Shown here: positions 1-34,900 of the stretch, in pieces | Layout: every line of letters begins with the position of its first letter | How positions within the stretch are numbered: position 1 is the first letter of the stretch | NCBI RefSeq assembly: GCF_003967355.1 | Contig: NZ_BIFH01000044.1 | Location: 1-64,000 of the forward strand | DNA: 64,000 bases | Direction of reading: 5' to 3' | From: Embleya hyalina | GTDB taxonomy: Bacteria; Actinomycetota; Actinomycetes; Streptomycetales; Streptomycetaceae | Notes under the pieces: generated by a model | The model's input: the letters and a program-made list of their open reading frames with translations, nothing else | What the model was told of the DNA's origin: nothing | The model's database searches: none | Made by a program: the position numbers and the translations under genes

Positions 1-1
1 G

Positions 2-3000
2 TTCGTGTTTCCGGGGCAGGGGTCGCAGTGGGTGGGGATGGCGGCGGGGTTGTTGGAGTGTTCGCCGGTGTTCGCGGAGGCGGTGGCGGAGTGTGCGGCG
101 GTGATGGATCCGTTGGTGGGGGATTGGTCGCTGTTGGAGGTGTTGCGGGGCGGGTCCGCCGGTGGGTTGGAGCGGGTGGATGTGGTTCAGCCGGTGTTGT
201 TCGCGGTGATGGTGGGTTTGGCGCGGTGGTGGGAGTCGTGTGGGGTGCGGCCGGGTGCGGTGGTCGGGCATTCGCAGGGGGAGATCGCGGCTGCGCATGT
301 GGCGGGTCATCTGTCGTTGGCGGATGCGGTGCGGGTGGTCGTGCTGCGGAGTCGGGCTCTGCTCGGGGTGGCCTCCTCGGGTGGCGGGATGGTGTCGGTC
401 GGGGTGTCTGCCGATCGTGCCCGGGAGTTGGTCGCGGGGGATGATCGGTTGTCGTTGGCGGCGGTGAACGGGCCGACGAGTGTGGTGCTTTCGGGTGATG
501 TCGATGCGCTGGCCGCGGTGGTCGAGGTGTGTGGGCGCGATGGTGTGCGGGCGCGGTGGATTCCGGTGGACTACGCGTCGCATTCGGTGCGGATGGAGGC
601 GGTGCGGGGCGAGGTCGAGCGGCTGTTGGCGGATGTGACGCCGCAGCCGGGTCGCGTGCCGATGTACTCCACCGTGACCGGGGAAGTGGTCGTCGATCCG
701 GCCGAGTTGGGCGGGTCGTACTGGTTCGAGAATCTGCGTCGTACGGTGGAGTTGGAGCGGGCTGTCGGTGCGGCGACGGCGGATGGGCTCACCACGTTCG
801 TCGAGTGCAGTCCGCATCCCGGGTTGGTGGTGCCGCTGGGGGACACCCTGGAGGCGCTGCGGGTGGACGGCGCGGTGTTGGAGACGTTGCGGCGGGGTGA
901 GGGTGGTCCCGATCGGCTGGTCGCCGCGCTCTCGGCGGCGTTCGTGGCGGGCGTCGCGGTGGACTGGGCCGGGATGATCGTGGGCGCGCGGGTGGAGTTG
1001 CCGACCTACGCGTTCCAACGGCGGCGCTACTGGTTGGCGGAGGGGGCGCGGTCGGGGGATCCGGGCGGGCTGGGACTGGCCGCGGTCGGACATCCTCTGC
1101 TGGGTGCGGCGGTACGGCCGGCGCAGGGCACGGGGCTGTTGTTCACCGGGCGGTTGTCGACGGCGACCCACCCGTGGCTCGCGGATCATGTGGTGCTCGG
1201 CTCGACGATCGTGCCGGGCACGGTGTTCGTGGACCTGGCGCTGTGGGCCGGGGCCGAGGCGGCGTGCCCGGTGGTGGACGAACTGACCCTGCACACCCCG
1301 CTGGTGCTGCCGGAGCACGGCGGCGTGCACGTACAGGTGACCGTCGACGGGCCGGACGACGTCGGGGCCCGGGCGGTCGCGGTGTACTCCCGGCCGGAGG
1401 ACGCGCCCGACGACGAGCCGTGGACCCGGCACGCCGTCGGGGTCCTCGTTGCCGACGACGACGCGGGTCCCGACGCGGCTCCCGAGGTGTGGCCGCCGGT
1501 CGGCGCGAAGCCGGTCGAGGTGGCGGACTTCTATCGGCGGCTGGTGGATTCCGGGGTCGACTACGGGCCGGCGTTTCGCGGGATGCGGGCCGCCTGGCGG
1601 CGTGGGGACGAGCTGTTCGCCGATGTGGCGCTGCCGGCCGAGGAGGAGCCCGACGCGCATCGTTTCGGGGTGCATCCGGCGCTGCTCGACGCGGGCGTGC
1701 AGACCCTGCGGGTGGATCCGGGGCAGGTCGACGGGGACGACATCCGAGTGGCCTTCTCCTGGCACGGGGTGCGGCTCTTCGCGGGCGGTGCGACCCGGCT
1801 GCGGGTGTCGTGCGTGCCGTCGGGCGAGGGTGCGGTGTCGCTGCGGGTGGCGGACGAGACCGGACGGGCGGTCGCCGCGATCGAGGCGTTGACGGTGCGG
1901 GCGATCTCGGCCGAGCAGGTGCGGCGGGCCGGCGGTGGGCGGGACGCGCTGTTCCGGCTCGTGTGGCGGGCTTCGGCGGTATCCGTACCGGTGGCGGCGC
2001 CGCGTGTGGCGGTGGTCGGCGAGTGGGATCCGCCCGGTCCGGGCGGACCGGTGGACCGGTATCCGGGCGTCGCCGAACTTGCCGCCCACGAGGGGCCGTT
2101 GCCCGACCTGGTCCTGCTGCCCGTCGGCCGTCCGGATCCCGATGTGCCGTTCTCCGAGCGGCGTATGCGGGATACGACGGCGGAATTGGCGGCCCGGCTG
2201 GAGGCGTTCGTGGGTGACGAACGGCTCGCGGCGGCCCGGGTGGTCGTGGTGACTCGTTCGGCGGTGGTCGTGGATGGCGACACGGGCCTCGGTGATCCGG
2301 CGTCGGCGGCGGTCTGGGGAGTGGTTCGGGCGGCGCAGGCCGGGCATCCGGAGCGGATCGTGCTGGTCGACCTGGACGACGACCCGGCCTCCGCGGCGAT
2401 TGTGGCGGCGGTGGCGTCGGCCGGTGGTGAGCCGCAGTTCGCGGTGCGCGGCGGTCGGGTGTGGGTGCCGGGGTTGGAGCGGGTTCCGGCCTCCGGCGGA
2501 GCGCGATCGGCGCTGGGGACCGGCACGGTGTTGATCGCCGGTGCGGACCGGGCGGTCGGTGCGGGGGTGGCCGAGCATCTGGCCGGTGCGTACGGGGTGG
2601 GTCGGTTCCTGTTGTCGTCCGCGGATCCGTCGGGTGACGGATCCGGTGCGTTGGCCGCCCGGCTGCGTGAGGCGGGCGCCGAGGTCGTGTCGGCGGCCTG
2701 GGACGGGCACGACCCGGGCGTGCTCGCCGCGCTCGTGGCCGAACACCCGCTGGTGGGGGTGGTGGACGCGTCGGGCGGTGCGGACGGCGCGCGGGCCCTG
2801 CACGAGCTGACCGTCGACACGGATCTGGCATTCTTCGTGCTGTTCTCGTCGGCGGCGAACCTGCTCGGTTCGACGGCGCACGCGGCCACGGCCGGGGCGA
2901 GTGCCTTCCTCGACGCGCTGGCCGGACATCGGCGGGCGCACGGGTTGCCCGGGGTGTCGCTGGCCTGCGGGACGGATCCGCTGTCGGGGTTGCCCGACCT

Positions 3001-3658
3001 GTTCGACGAGGCGATGTGCCGGGAGGACGCCGTGTTGGTCTCGGCGTCGACGGACCTCACCGGGCCCGGGTCGACGTCACCGTTGTTGCCCTCTCGAAGC
3101 GCGCGTGGTGCGACCGTCCCCGCCGAGACCCCGGCCGCGACGGACGGCGAGGCGCTGGTCCGGCGTCTGGCGGCGCTGTCCGAGGAGGAGCGCGAGCGCG
3201 AACTGGTCGGCCTGGTGCGGGCCCAGGCCGCGGCGGTGCTCGGGCACGCCGGCACCGGCGAGATCGGACCCGAACGGGCCTTCAAGGAGGTCGGGTTCGA
3301 CTCGCTCACCGCGGTGGAACTGCGCAACCGGCTGATCCGGGGCACCGGGGTCGGCCTGCGCTCCACCCTCGTCTTCGACTTCCCCACGCCGCGCATCCTG
3401 GCCCGCCACCTGAGCGGCCGGCTGGTCGAGGCGGCCTCCCCGGCCGGTGCGCTGCTGGCCGATCTGGACCGATTCGAGGACGAGTTGCACGCGGTCCTCG
3501 GCGAGACGGAGGCCCGCGACCGGCTGGCCGAGCGGCTGCGTCGGCTGCTGGCCCGCTGTACCGCGCCGGACGAGAGCACCCCCGCCGCCGACGTCTCGGA
3601 CGTGCAGTCGGCCACCGACGACGAGTTGTTCTCGCTCGTCGACCAGGGCTTCGAGTGA
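2..3658 (+). CDS. Modular type I PKS, C-terminal end (AT-DH-dead KR-ACP-docking), 5' truncated
   Basis: This is the last module of a polyketide synthase whose start lies left of the window; the open frame runs in from base 2. The order is AT (to about 1036), DH (about 1085-1900), KR (about 2510-3100), ACP (phosphopantetheine serine at 3302 in a GFDSLT motif) and a C-terminal helical docking tail (about 3440-3655). The AT has GHSQG and YASH (572-583), so methylmalonyl-CoA is predicted. The DH keeps its histidine in an HxxxGxxxxP motif and its aspartate in HPALLDAG. The KR is broken: the glycine motif reads AGADRAVG, the segment holding the catalytic lysine is deleted, and the tyrosine is replaced (TAGASAFLDA where active domains have [10 protein letters not shown]). 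The module should therefore leave a beta-ketone, and the DH has no substrate. The tail probably docks onto the next protein, which starts 48 bases downstream. Confidence 0.96.
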   Translation, partial: FVFPGQGSQWVGMAAGLLECSPVFAEAVAECAAVMDPLVGDWSLLEVLRGGSAGGLERVDVVQPVLFAVMVGLARWWESCGVRPGAVVGHSQGEIAAAHVAGHLSLADAVRVVVLRSRALLGVASSGGGMVSVGVSADRARELVAGDDRLSLAAVNGPTSVVLSGDVDALAAVVEVCGRDGVRARWIPVDYASHSVRMEAVRGEVERLLADVTPQPGRVPMYSTVTGEVVVDPAELGGSYWFENLRRTVELERAVGAATADGLTTFVECSPHPGLVVPLGDTLEALRVDGAVLETLRRGEGGPDRLVAALSAAFVAGVAVDWAGMIVGARVELPTYAFQRRRYWLAEGARSGDPGGLGLAAVGHPLLGAAVRPAQGTGLLFTGRLSTATHPWLADHVVLGSTIVPGTVFVDLALWAGAEAACPVVDELTLHTPLVLPEHGGVHVQVTVDGPDDVGARAVAVYSRPEDAPDDEPWTRHAVGVLVADDDAGPDAAPEVWPPVGAKPVEVADFYRRLVDSGVDYGPAFRGMRAAWRRGDELFADVALPAEEEPDAHRFGVHPALLDAGVQTLRVDPGQVDGDDIRVAFSWHGVRLFAGGATRLRVSCVPSGEGAVSLRVADETGRAVAAIEALTVRAISAEQVRRAGGGRDALFRLVWRASAVSVPVAAPRVAVVGEWDPPGPGGPVDRYPGVAELAAHEGPLPDLVLLPVGRPDPDVPFSERRMRDTTAELAARLEAFVGDERLAAARVVVVTRSAVVVDGDTGLGDPASAAVWGVVRAAQAGHPERIVLVDLDDDPASAAIVAAVASAGGEPQFAVRGGRVWVPGLERVPASGGARSALGTGTVLIAGADRAVGAGVAEHLAGAYGVGRFLLSSADPSGDGSGALAARLREAGAEVVSAAWDGHDPGVLAALVAEHPLVGVVDASGGADGARALHELTVDTDLAFFVLFSSAANLLGSTAHAATAGASAFLDALAGHRRAHGLPGVSLACGTDPLSGLPDLFDEAMCREDAVLVSASTDLTGPGSTSPLLPSRSARGATVPAETPAATDGEALVRRLAALSEEERERELVGLVRAQAAAVLGHAGTGEIGPERAFKEVGFDSLTAVELRNRLIRGTGVGLRSTLVFDFPTPRILARHLSGRLVEAASPAGALLADLDRFEDELHAVLGETEARDRLAERLRRLLARCTAPDESTPAADVSDVQSATDDELFSLVDQGFE

Positions 3659-3706
3659 CCCGGCCCATCCACGCATACGACCGTGTCGGCAAGGAGTAGA
3701 GGCAAC

Positions 3707-25891
<22,185 letters not shown>

Positions 25892-25949
25892 CCACCGATC
25901 GCGGGGCTGGGACTCACCCGTCCTCCTGAACAGGCAAGGAGAAGCACCG

Positions 25950-28900
25950 ATGGCGAACGAAGACAAGCTCCGCGACTATCTGCGCCGGGCCACCACCGAA
26001 CTCCAGGAAACGCGACTGCGATTGCGCGAGACCGAGGACAAGTGGCACGAACCGCTCGCCATCGTCGGCATGCACTGCCGCTACCCGGGTGGGGTCGCCT
26101 CGCCGGACGACCTGTGGGACCTGGTCGACGCCGGCACCGACGCGATCACCGGACTGCCCCCGGGCCGGGGCTGGGAGGTGGACGAGGCCGCGAACGGGAC
26201 GTCGTACCGGGGTGGTTTCCTGACCGACGCGGCCGACTTCGACGCCGACTTCTTCGGCATCTCGCCGCGCGAGGCGCTGGCGATGGACCCGCAGCAGCGG
26301 GTGCTCCTGGAGGCGTCCTGGACGGTGTTCGAGCACGCCGGGATCGATCCGACCACGCTGCGCGGCAGCCGTACCGGGGTGTTCGTCGGGGTGATCGCCA
26401 GTGACTACCTGTCGCGGCTGGCCCGGGTGCCCAAGGAGGTCGAGGGCCATCTGCTGACCGGCAGCCTGGTCAGCGTGGCCTCCGGCCGCCTCGCCTACCA
26501 CTTCGGCCTGGAGGGCGCGGCGGTCACCGTGGACACCGCGTGCTCGTCCTCGTTGGTCGCGGTACACCTGGCCGGCCAAGCGCTGCGGGCGGGCGAGTGC
26601 GACCTCGCCCTGGTCGGCGGGGCCACCGTCCTGGCCACCCCCGGCGCGTTCGACGAGTTCTCCCGGCAGCAGGGCCTGGCCGGCGACGGCCGCTGCAAGT
26701 CGTTCGCGGCCGGCGCCGACGGCACCGGCTGGAGCGAGGGTGTGGGCCTGCTGCTGATGGAGCGGCTGTCCGACGCGCGCCGCAACGGACACCGGGTGCT
26801 CGCGGTGGTGCGCGGCTCGGCGGTCAACCAGGACGGCGCCTCGAACGGACTGACCGCGCCGAACGACCTGGCCCAGGAGCGGGTGATCCGCCAGGCGCTG
26901 GCCAACGCCCGACTGGCCGCGACCGATGTGGACGCGGTGGAGGCGCACGGCACCGGCACCCGACTCGGCGACCCGATCGAGGCCCAGGCGCTGCTGGCCA
27001 CCTACGGTCGGGATCGGCCGGCCGAGCGGCCGCTGCGGCTGGGCTCGATCAAGTCGAACATCGGCCACGCCCAGGCGGCGGCCGGTGTGGCGGGCGTGAT
27101 CAAGATGGTGCAGGCGCTGCGGCGCGAGGTGTTGCCGCGCACGCTGCACGTGGACGAGCCGACGCCGCACGTGGACTGGTCCGCCGGGCGGGTGGCGCTG
27201 CTCACCGAGCCGATGGCGTGGCCGGCGGGCGAACGGGTGCGCCGCGCGGGAGTGTCCTCGTTCGGGGTGAGCGGGACCAACGCGCACGTGATCGTGGAGG
27301 AGGCGCCGCCGGTGGCGGAACCGGCCGAGGCGGCCGATCCGATCCGGCCCCTCGGCGGGGTGACGCCGTGGGTGGTGTCGGCGCGTACCGAGGACGGCCT
27401 GCGGGCCCAGGCGGAGCGGTTACGGGAGTGGGCGATCGGCCGTCCGGAGGCGGATCCGGCCGACGTGGGCCGGTCGTTGGCCTCGGGGCGGGCACTGTCC
27501 GGCCACCGCGCCGTGGTGCTCGGCCGGGACACGGCGGAGTTGGTCGAGGCGTTGTCCGCCGTGGTGGACGGCGAACCCGAGGCGATCGTGGGCGAGGCCC
27601 GACGCGGATCGGGCCGTACCGCCGTGTTGTTCACCGGCCAGGGGGTGCGCTCGCACGGAATGGCGCGCGAACTGTACGCGGCGTTCCCGGTGTTCGCGGC
27701 GGCGCTGGACGAGGTGTGTGCCGCGTTCGACGCCGTGTCGCCGTTCTCGGTGCGGGACGTGCTGCTCGCGGAGGGGGAGGGCGAGGGTGAGGGCGGCGAG
27801 GACACCGGCGTCGCGCAACCGGCCCTGTTCGCCTACGAGGTGGCGCTGTACCGGTTGTGGACCTCGTGGGCGGCGGCGCCCGACGCGGTGGCCGGGCACT
27901 CGCTCGGCGAGGTGGTCGCGGCCCATGTGGCCGGAGTGTTCTCGCTCGCCGACGCCGTCACGTTCGTCGCGGCCCGCGCCGCGCTGATGAGCGCGCTGCC
28001 GGCCGGGGGAGCGATGGTCGCGGTCGGCACGTCGGAGAGCGCGACGGCCCGGCTGCTCGCCGACCACCCGGGGGTGGGCATCGCGGCGGTGAACGGCCCC
28101 ACCAGTGTGGTGCTCTCCGGCGAGGCGGCGGCCGTGGAGGAGGTGGCCCGGGTGTGTGTCGAGCGCGGGCTTCGCAGCTCCCGGCTGCGGGTGTCGCACG
28201 CGTTCCACTCGGCGCTGATGGAACCGATGCTGGACGAACTGGCCCGGGTGGTCGCGGGATTGACGCTGCGTCCGGCGCGGATGGCGATCGGATCGAACCT
28301 GACCGGCCGGATCGGGTCGGCGGAGCAACTGTGCGATCCGCGCTACTGGGTGGACCACGTGCGGCGCGCGGTGCGCTTCGGCGATGTGCTGGACGCGCTG
28401 CGCGCCGACGGGGTGCGTACGTTCGTCGAGATCGGACCGGACGCCGCGTTGACCCCGATGGTCGCCGACGTGACGGCCGACGCGGACGACGTGGTGGCGG
28501 TCGCCACCCGACGGCGCGAGCGTGACCCGGTGACGGGTGCGGTCGAGGCGCTGGCCCGGGTGTTCGTGCACGGCACGCCGGTGGACTGGGCGGCGCTGGT
28601 GCCCGGGCGGTGGGTCGACCTGCCCACGTACGCCTTCACCCGGCGGCGCTTCTGGCTGGACGCCGGCACCGGCGCGGGCGATCCGACGGGCCTGGGGCAG
28701 GGCACGGTGGATCACCCGCTGCTCGGCGCGGTGGTGGGCCTGGCCGACGGGCACGGCTCGCTGTTCACCGGGCGGTTGTCCCTGGACACGCATCCGTGGT
28801 TGGCCGATCACGTCGTCCTGGACACCGTACTGCTGCCGGGGACCGCGTTCCTGGAACTGGCCCTGCACACCGGGCGCCGGGTGGGCTGCGAGCGGGTCGA

Positions 28901-31900
28901 GGAACTGGCCCTGGAGACCCCGCTGGCGTTCGGCGAGCGCGGCGGCTGCCAGGTGCAGGTATGGATCGAGGCGGCCGGTCCCGACGAGCGGCGGCGGGCG
29001 ATCACCATCCACTCCAGGCCGGACGACGGCGACGGCGACGAGGGGTGGATCCGCAACGCGGTGGGCACGGTCGCGCCGGTCGAGGACCAGGCGCCCGCCG
29101 ACACCGCCGCCGACGCCGGCCCTTGGCCGCCGGCGGGCGCGACGCCCGTGCCGATCGACGACTTCTACCCGTGGCTGGCCGACAACGGCGTGGCCTACGG
29201 GCCGTGCTTCCGAGCGGTGCGGGCGGTCTGGCGTCGCGGGGAGGAGATCTTCGGCGAGATCGCGCTGCCCGAACAGGTCGGGTACGAGGCCGACCGGTTC
29301 GGTGTGCACCCCGCGCTGATGGACGCCACCCAGCACCTGCTCGGGGTGGCCGCGTTCGCGGACCCGGCGGAGACCGAGGACGGCGGGTTGGCGCTGCCGT
29401 TCTCCTGGCGTGAGGTACGGCTGCACACCCCCGGCGCGGCCTCGGTACGGGCGCGGGTGGTGCGGACCGGGCCGGAGTCGGTGACGCTGAGCCTGGCCGA
29501 CGAGGACGGCCGACCCGTCGCCGAGGTCGAATCGCTGGCCGTGCGGCCGATCTCGGCCGAACGACTGCGCACCTCGACGGCGGGTCGCCGCGACCCGCTG
29601 TACACGCTGCGCTGGACGCCGCTGCCCCGGACATCGGCCGCGCCGGGCACCGGAGCCCCCGCGATCATCGCCGAGTCGGGGTCGGGAGACCCGTTCGCGG
29701 GCCGGCTCGGCGGTACCGTGCATCCCGATCTGACCACGCTCGGCGACGCGCTGGACGCCGGGCTGCCGACACCCGAGGTGGTCGTCCTCGCGTGGCCCAC
29801 GACCCCGGCGGGTCCGCTCGGCGACGTGCCCGACCCGGACGACGTACACGTCGCCGTACACCGGGCGTTGGCGACCGTGCAGACCTGGCTCGGGGACGAG
29901 CGGTTCACCGGCGCCCGCCTCGTCGTGGTCACCCGGGGCGCGGTCGCCGTCGCGGACGAGGAGGTGCGCGACCCGGCCGCCGCCGCGGTCGGCGGCCTGG
30001 TCCGGTCGGCCCAGTCCGAGCACCCGGACCGGCTCGTCCTCGTCGACCTGGACGAGGACGCGGCCTCGCCCGAGGCACTGCTCGCCGCGATCGGCGCGGG
30101 CGAGCCGCAACTCGCGGTACGGGCCGGGGTGGCGTACCTGCCCAGGCTCACCCGGACACCCGCGATCGAACCGAGCGAGCCGCTGTTCGCACCCGACGGT
30201 ACGACCCTGGTGACCGGCGGCACCGGTGCGCTCGGCGCCCTGGTCGCACGGCACCTGGTGGTCGCGCACGGGGTGCGCCGGCTGCTCCTGGTCAGCCGGC
30301 GCGGGATCGCCGCGCCGGGTGCCGGGGCGCTCGCCGCCGAACTCACCGGACTCGGCGCGACGGTCGACGTGGTCGCCTGCGACGTGTCGGACCGGGCCGA
30401 CCTGGCCAAGAAGTTGGCCGCGATCCCGTCCGCACACCCGCTGTCCGCCGTGGTGCACGTCGCGGGTGTCGTCGACGACGGGGTGATCGGCGCACTGACG
30501 CCCGAACGGGTGGACCGGGTGTTGCGGCCCAAGGTCGACGCGGCGCTGCACCTGCACGAGGCGACCCGGCACGCGGACCTCACCGCGTTCGTGCTGTTCT
30601 CCTCGGTGGCCGGCGTGATCGGCAGCCTCGGACAGGCCAACTACGCGGCCGGCAACGCCTTCCTGGACGCCTTCGCGCAGCGCCGACGCGCCCTCGGGCT
30701 GCCCGCGGTGTCCATGGCCTGGGGATTGTGGGCCGAGGAAAGCGGGCTGATGCGCGAGGAGTTCGCCGAAACCGACCGGCAGCGGATCAACCGCAGTGGC
30801 GTTTTGCCGCTGTCCGACGAGCAGGGCCTGGCGCTGTTCGACGCGGCGCTCGCGCACGGCGAGCCGATCCTGGCCCCCGTCCGCCTGGACCCGACCGCGC
30901 TGCGCCGCTTGGAGGACGAACTCCCCGCCATCCTGCGCGGATTGGTGCCCGCATCACGCCGGGACGGCAGCCGATCCGGCGTGGCGGACACCCGCCGACT
31001 GGCCCAGCGCCTCGCCGGTCGCTCCGAGTCGGAACAACTGCGTCTGCTCACCGAGCTGACCCGCGCCCAGGCCGCCGTGGTGCTCGGCCACGCGGGCGCC
31101 GACGCCGTCGCCGCCGATCGGGCGTTCACCGAACTGGGCTTCGACTCGCTCACCGCGCTGGAGATGCGCAACCGGCTCAACACGGTCACCGGCCTGCGAC
31201 TGCCCGCCACGGTGCTGTTCGACTACCCCAACGCCGCCGCGCTGGCCCGCTTCCTGCGCACCGAGACGCTGCGCGTACCGCAGTACGCGCAGGCGGCGGC
31301 GAACGCCCCGGCGAGGGCCCGGGTCTCGGACGAGCCGATCGCGATCGTGGCGATGAGCTGCCGCTACCCGGGCGGCATCGACACACCCGAGGAGCTGTGG
31401 CGCTGCGTCGCCGGCGGCGTGGACCTGACCTCGCCGTTCCCGACCGATCGGGGCTGGGATCTGGGCGCGCTGTACGACCCCGACCCGGACCGCTCCGGGC
31501 GCTGCTACACCCGCGAGGGCTCGTTCATGCGCGAGATCGACCGGTTCGACGCCGAACTGTTCGGGATCTCCCCGCGCGAGGCGCTGGCCATGGACCCGCA
31601 GCAACGGCTGCTCCTGGAGACCTCCTGGGAGGCGTTCGAACGCGCGGGCATCGATCCGAGCTCGCTGCGCGGGAGCAACACGGCGGTGTTCGCGGGCCTG
31701 ATGTACGCGGACTACGCCGCGGGTCGGGTGGGCGACGTCGGCGACGAGTTGGAGGCGTACATCGGCAACGGCAACTCGTTCGGCGTCGCCTCCGGCCGGG
31801 TCGCCTACACGCTGGGCCTGGAGGGCTCGGCGGTGACGGTCGACTCGGCCTGCTCGTCCTCGCTGGTCGCGCTGCACTGGGCGGCGCACGCGCTGCGCAG

Positions 31901-34900
31901 CGGGGAATGTGATCTCGCGCTGGCGGGCGGGGCGACGGTGATGTCCACGCCCAGCGTGTTCGTGGAGTTCGCCCGGCAGCGCGGCCTGGCGCCCGACGGC
32001 CGGTGCAAGTCGTTCGCCGCGGCGGCCGACGGCACCGCGTGGGGCGAGGGCATCGGCATGTTGCTGGTGGAGCGGCTGGCCGACGCGCGCCGCAACGGGC
32101 ATCCGGTGCTCGCGGTGCTGCGGGGTTCGGCGATCAACCAGGACGGCGCCTCCAACGGCCTCACCGCGCCCAACGGCCCGTCGCAACAGCGGGTGATCCG
32201 GCAGGCGTTGGCCAACGCCGGGTTGGCCACGGCGGATGTGGACGCGGTCGAGGCGCACGGCACCGGGACGGTGCTCGGCGACCCGATCGAGGCCCAGGCG
32301 CTGCTGGCCACCTACGGCCGGGACCGGCCGGCGGAACGACCGCTGTGGCTGGGCTCGATCAAGTCGAACTTCGGCCACACCCAGGCGGCGGCCGGGGTGG
32401 CCGGGGTGATCAAGATGGTGATGGCGATGCGGCACGGGATGTTGCCGCCGACGCTGCACGTGGACGAACCCTCGCCGCACGTGGACTGGTCGAGCGGACG
32501 GGTCGAACTGCTCGCCGAGGGCCGGCCGTGGCCCGAGGTGGGCCGGGCCCGCCGGGTGGCGGTGTCCTCGTTCGGGATCAGCGGGACCAACGCGCACGTC
32601 ATCCTCGAACAGGCCGACGAGGAGCCGGAACCCGCTGCCCGGTCCGCGGCCGACGCCGGCGTCGGCGGGGTGCTGCCCTGGGTGCTCTCGGCCCGGACCG
32701 AGGCGGGCGTACGGGCCCAGGCGGCCCGGTTGCGGGACTGGGCCGGGGCCCGGCCCGACGTCGATCCGGCCGACGTGGGCTGGTCGTTGGCCTCGGGACG
32801 GGCCGTGTTCGAGCGGCGCGCCGTGGTGTGGGGCCGGGACGGCGCGGAGTTGACGGCGGGCCTGGACGCGCTGGCGGCGGGGCGGGACGCGGGGGTGCGT
32901 TCCGTGCTCGCCGGCGGCATCGGCGGGTCGGGCGAGCCGGCCGCCGGGCCGGTGTTCGTCTTCCCCGGCCAGGGCTCGCAGTGGGTCGGGATGGCGGCCG
33001 AACTACTGGCCTGCTGCCCGGTGTTCGCGGACTCGGTGGCGGAGTGCGCGGCGGCGATGGATCCGCTGCTGGCCGACTGGGCACTGCTCGACGTGCTCCG
33101 GGACGCGTCCGCCGCGCTGTTGGAGCGGGTGGATGTGATCCAGCCCGTGCTGTTCGCCGTGATGGTCGGCCTGGCCCGCTGGTGGGAGTCGTGCGGGGTG
33201 CGGCCGAGCGCGGTGATCGGACACTCCCAGGGGGAGATCGCCGCCGCGCACGTGGCGGGTTTCCTGTCCCTGGAGGACGCGGTCCGGATCGTGGTGCTGC
33301 GCAGCCGGGCACTGCGTGGGCTGGCGGCCGACGGTGACGGGATGTTGTCGGTGGGCGTGTCCGCCGAGCGTGGCGGGGAACTCGTGGCACGCGGCGAGGG
33401 ATTGTCCCTCGCGGCGGTCAACGGCCCGAGCAGCGTGGTGCTCTCCGGGCCGGTCGAGGGCCTGGCCCCGATCGTGGCCGAGTGCGAGCGGGACGGCGTT
33501 CGGGCGCGGTGGATCCCGGTGGACTACGCCTCGCACTCGGCGCGGATGGACGACGTACGCGAGGTGTTGGCCGAGTCGCTGGCCGGGGTGCGGCCGGGGA
33601 TCGGACGGGTGCCGATGTACTCGACCGTGAGCGGGCTGAAGGTCACCGATCCGGCGGATCTGGGCGGGGAGTACTGGTTCGAAAACCTGCGTCGCACGGT
33701 GCGGTTGGCCACGGCGGTCGGCGCGGCGGCGGCGGACGGGCTGACGGTCTTCGTCGAATGCAGCCCGCATCCCGGCCTGGTGGTGCCGCTCGGGGACACC
33801 CTCGACGCCCTGGGGAGCACGTCCGGCACGGTCGTGGAGACGCTGCGCCGGGGCGAGGGCGGCCCCGAACGCCTGGTCGCGGCACTCGCGGCGGCGTTCG
33901 TGAGCGGCCTGCCGGTCGACTGGGCCGGGCTGTTGCGCCACGACGGGGTCCGGCGCGTGCAACTGCCGACGTACGCCTTCCAGGGCCGCCGGTTCTGGCT
34001 CGAACCGGACATGGGTACGGCGCTGCCCGGCCGCGCGGCATCGGCGCCGGTCGTGGGCGACGCCGAGGACGGCAGGTTGTGGGAGGCGCTGGCGGCGGCG
34101 GGCGCCGAGGACCTCGCGGCCGAACTGGAGGTGGCGGCGGACGCGCCGCTGAGCGACGTGCTGCCGGCGCTGACGTCCTGGCGGGCGCGGCGGCGGGCGG
34201 ACGCGACGGTGCGGTCCTGGCGATACGGGGTGCGGTGGGAGCCGTGGGCGGCGCCGGCCCCCTCCGTCGACGGGGCGGGGCGTCTGCTGCTCGTCGCTCC
34301 GGACGGCGAGGTCGGGGACGTGCTTGCGGGCGCGCTGGCCGAGCGCGGCGCCGAGGTGGTGGTGCTGTCCGCGGCGGGGGAGCGGAGCGCGCTGGCGCGG
34401 CGGCTTGCGGCGATCGGCGAGCAGGGCGTGCTCGCCGGGGTGGTGTCGTTGTCGGCGGTGGGTCGCACCGGTGACGCGGACCCCGTGTCCGCGCTCGCGC
34501 CGGTGCTCACGCTGGTGCAGGCGCTGGGTGACGCCGGGATCGAGGCGCCGCTGTGGGTGCTGACGCGGGGCGCGGTGTCGGTGCTGGGCGAAGAGCCGAC
34601 CAGCCTGGCGGGTGCGGCCGTGCAGGGGCTCGGGCGGGTGGTCGGGCTGGAGCATCCCGGGCGCTGGGGTGGGCTGGTCGATCTGCCGGAGGTGGTGGAC
34701 GGCCGGGTGGCGCAGACGCTGGCGGGGATCCTGGCGGCCGGGACGGGCGGCACCGACCCGGGTGAGGACGAGATCGCGATTCGGCCCCTGGGGGTGTTCG
34801 TCCGGCGGCTGGCGCGGATGGCCGGGCCGGAAGGCGGCGGGACGAGCCGGTGGCGGCCCGGTGCTACGGCGTTGGTCACCGGCGGTACCGGTGCGCTGGG

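Noticed and set aside
3683-3706. Upstream GTG as start of the four-module PKS
   Set aside because: It precedes the AAGGAG site that fits the GTG at 3707, and the added residues do not look like a docking helix.
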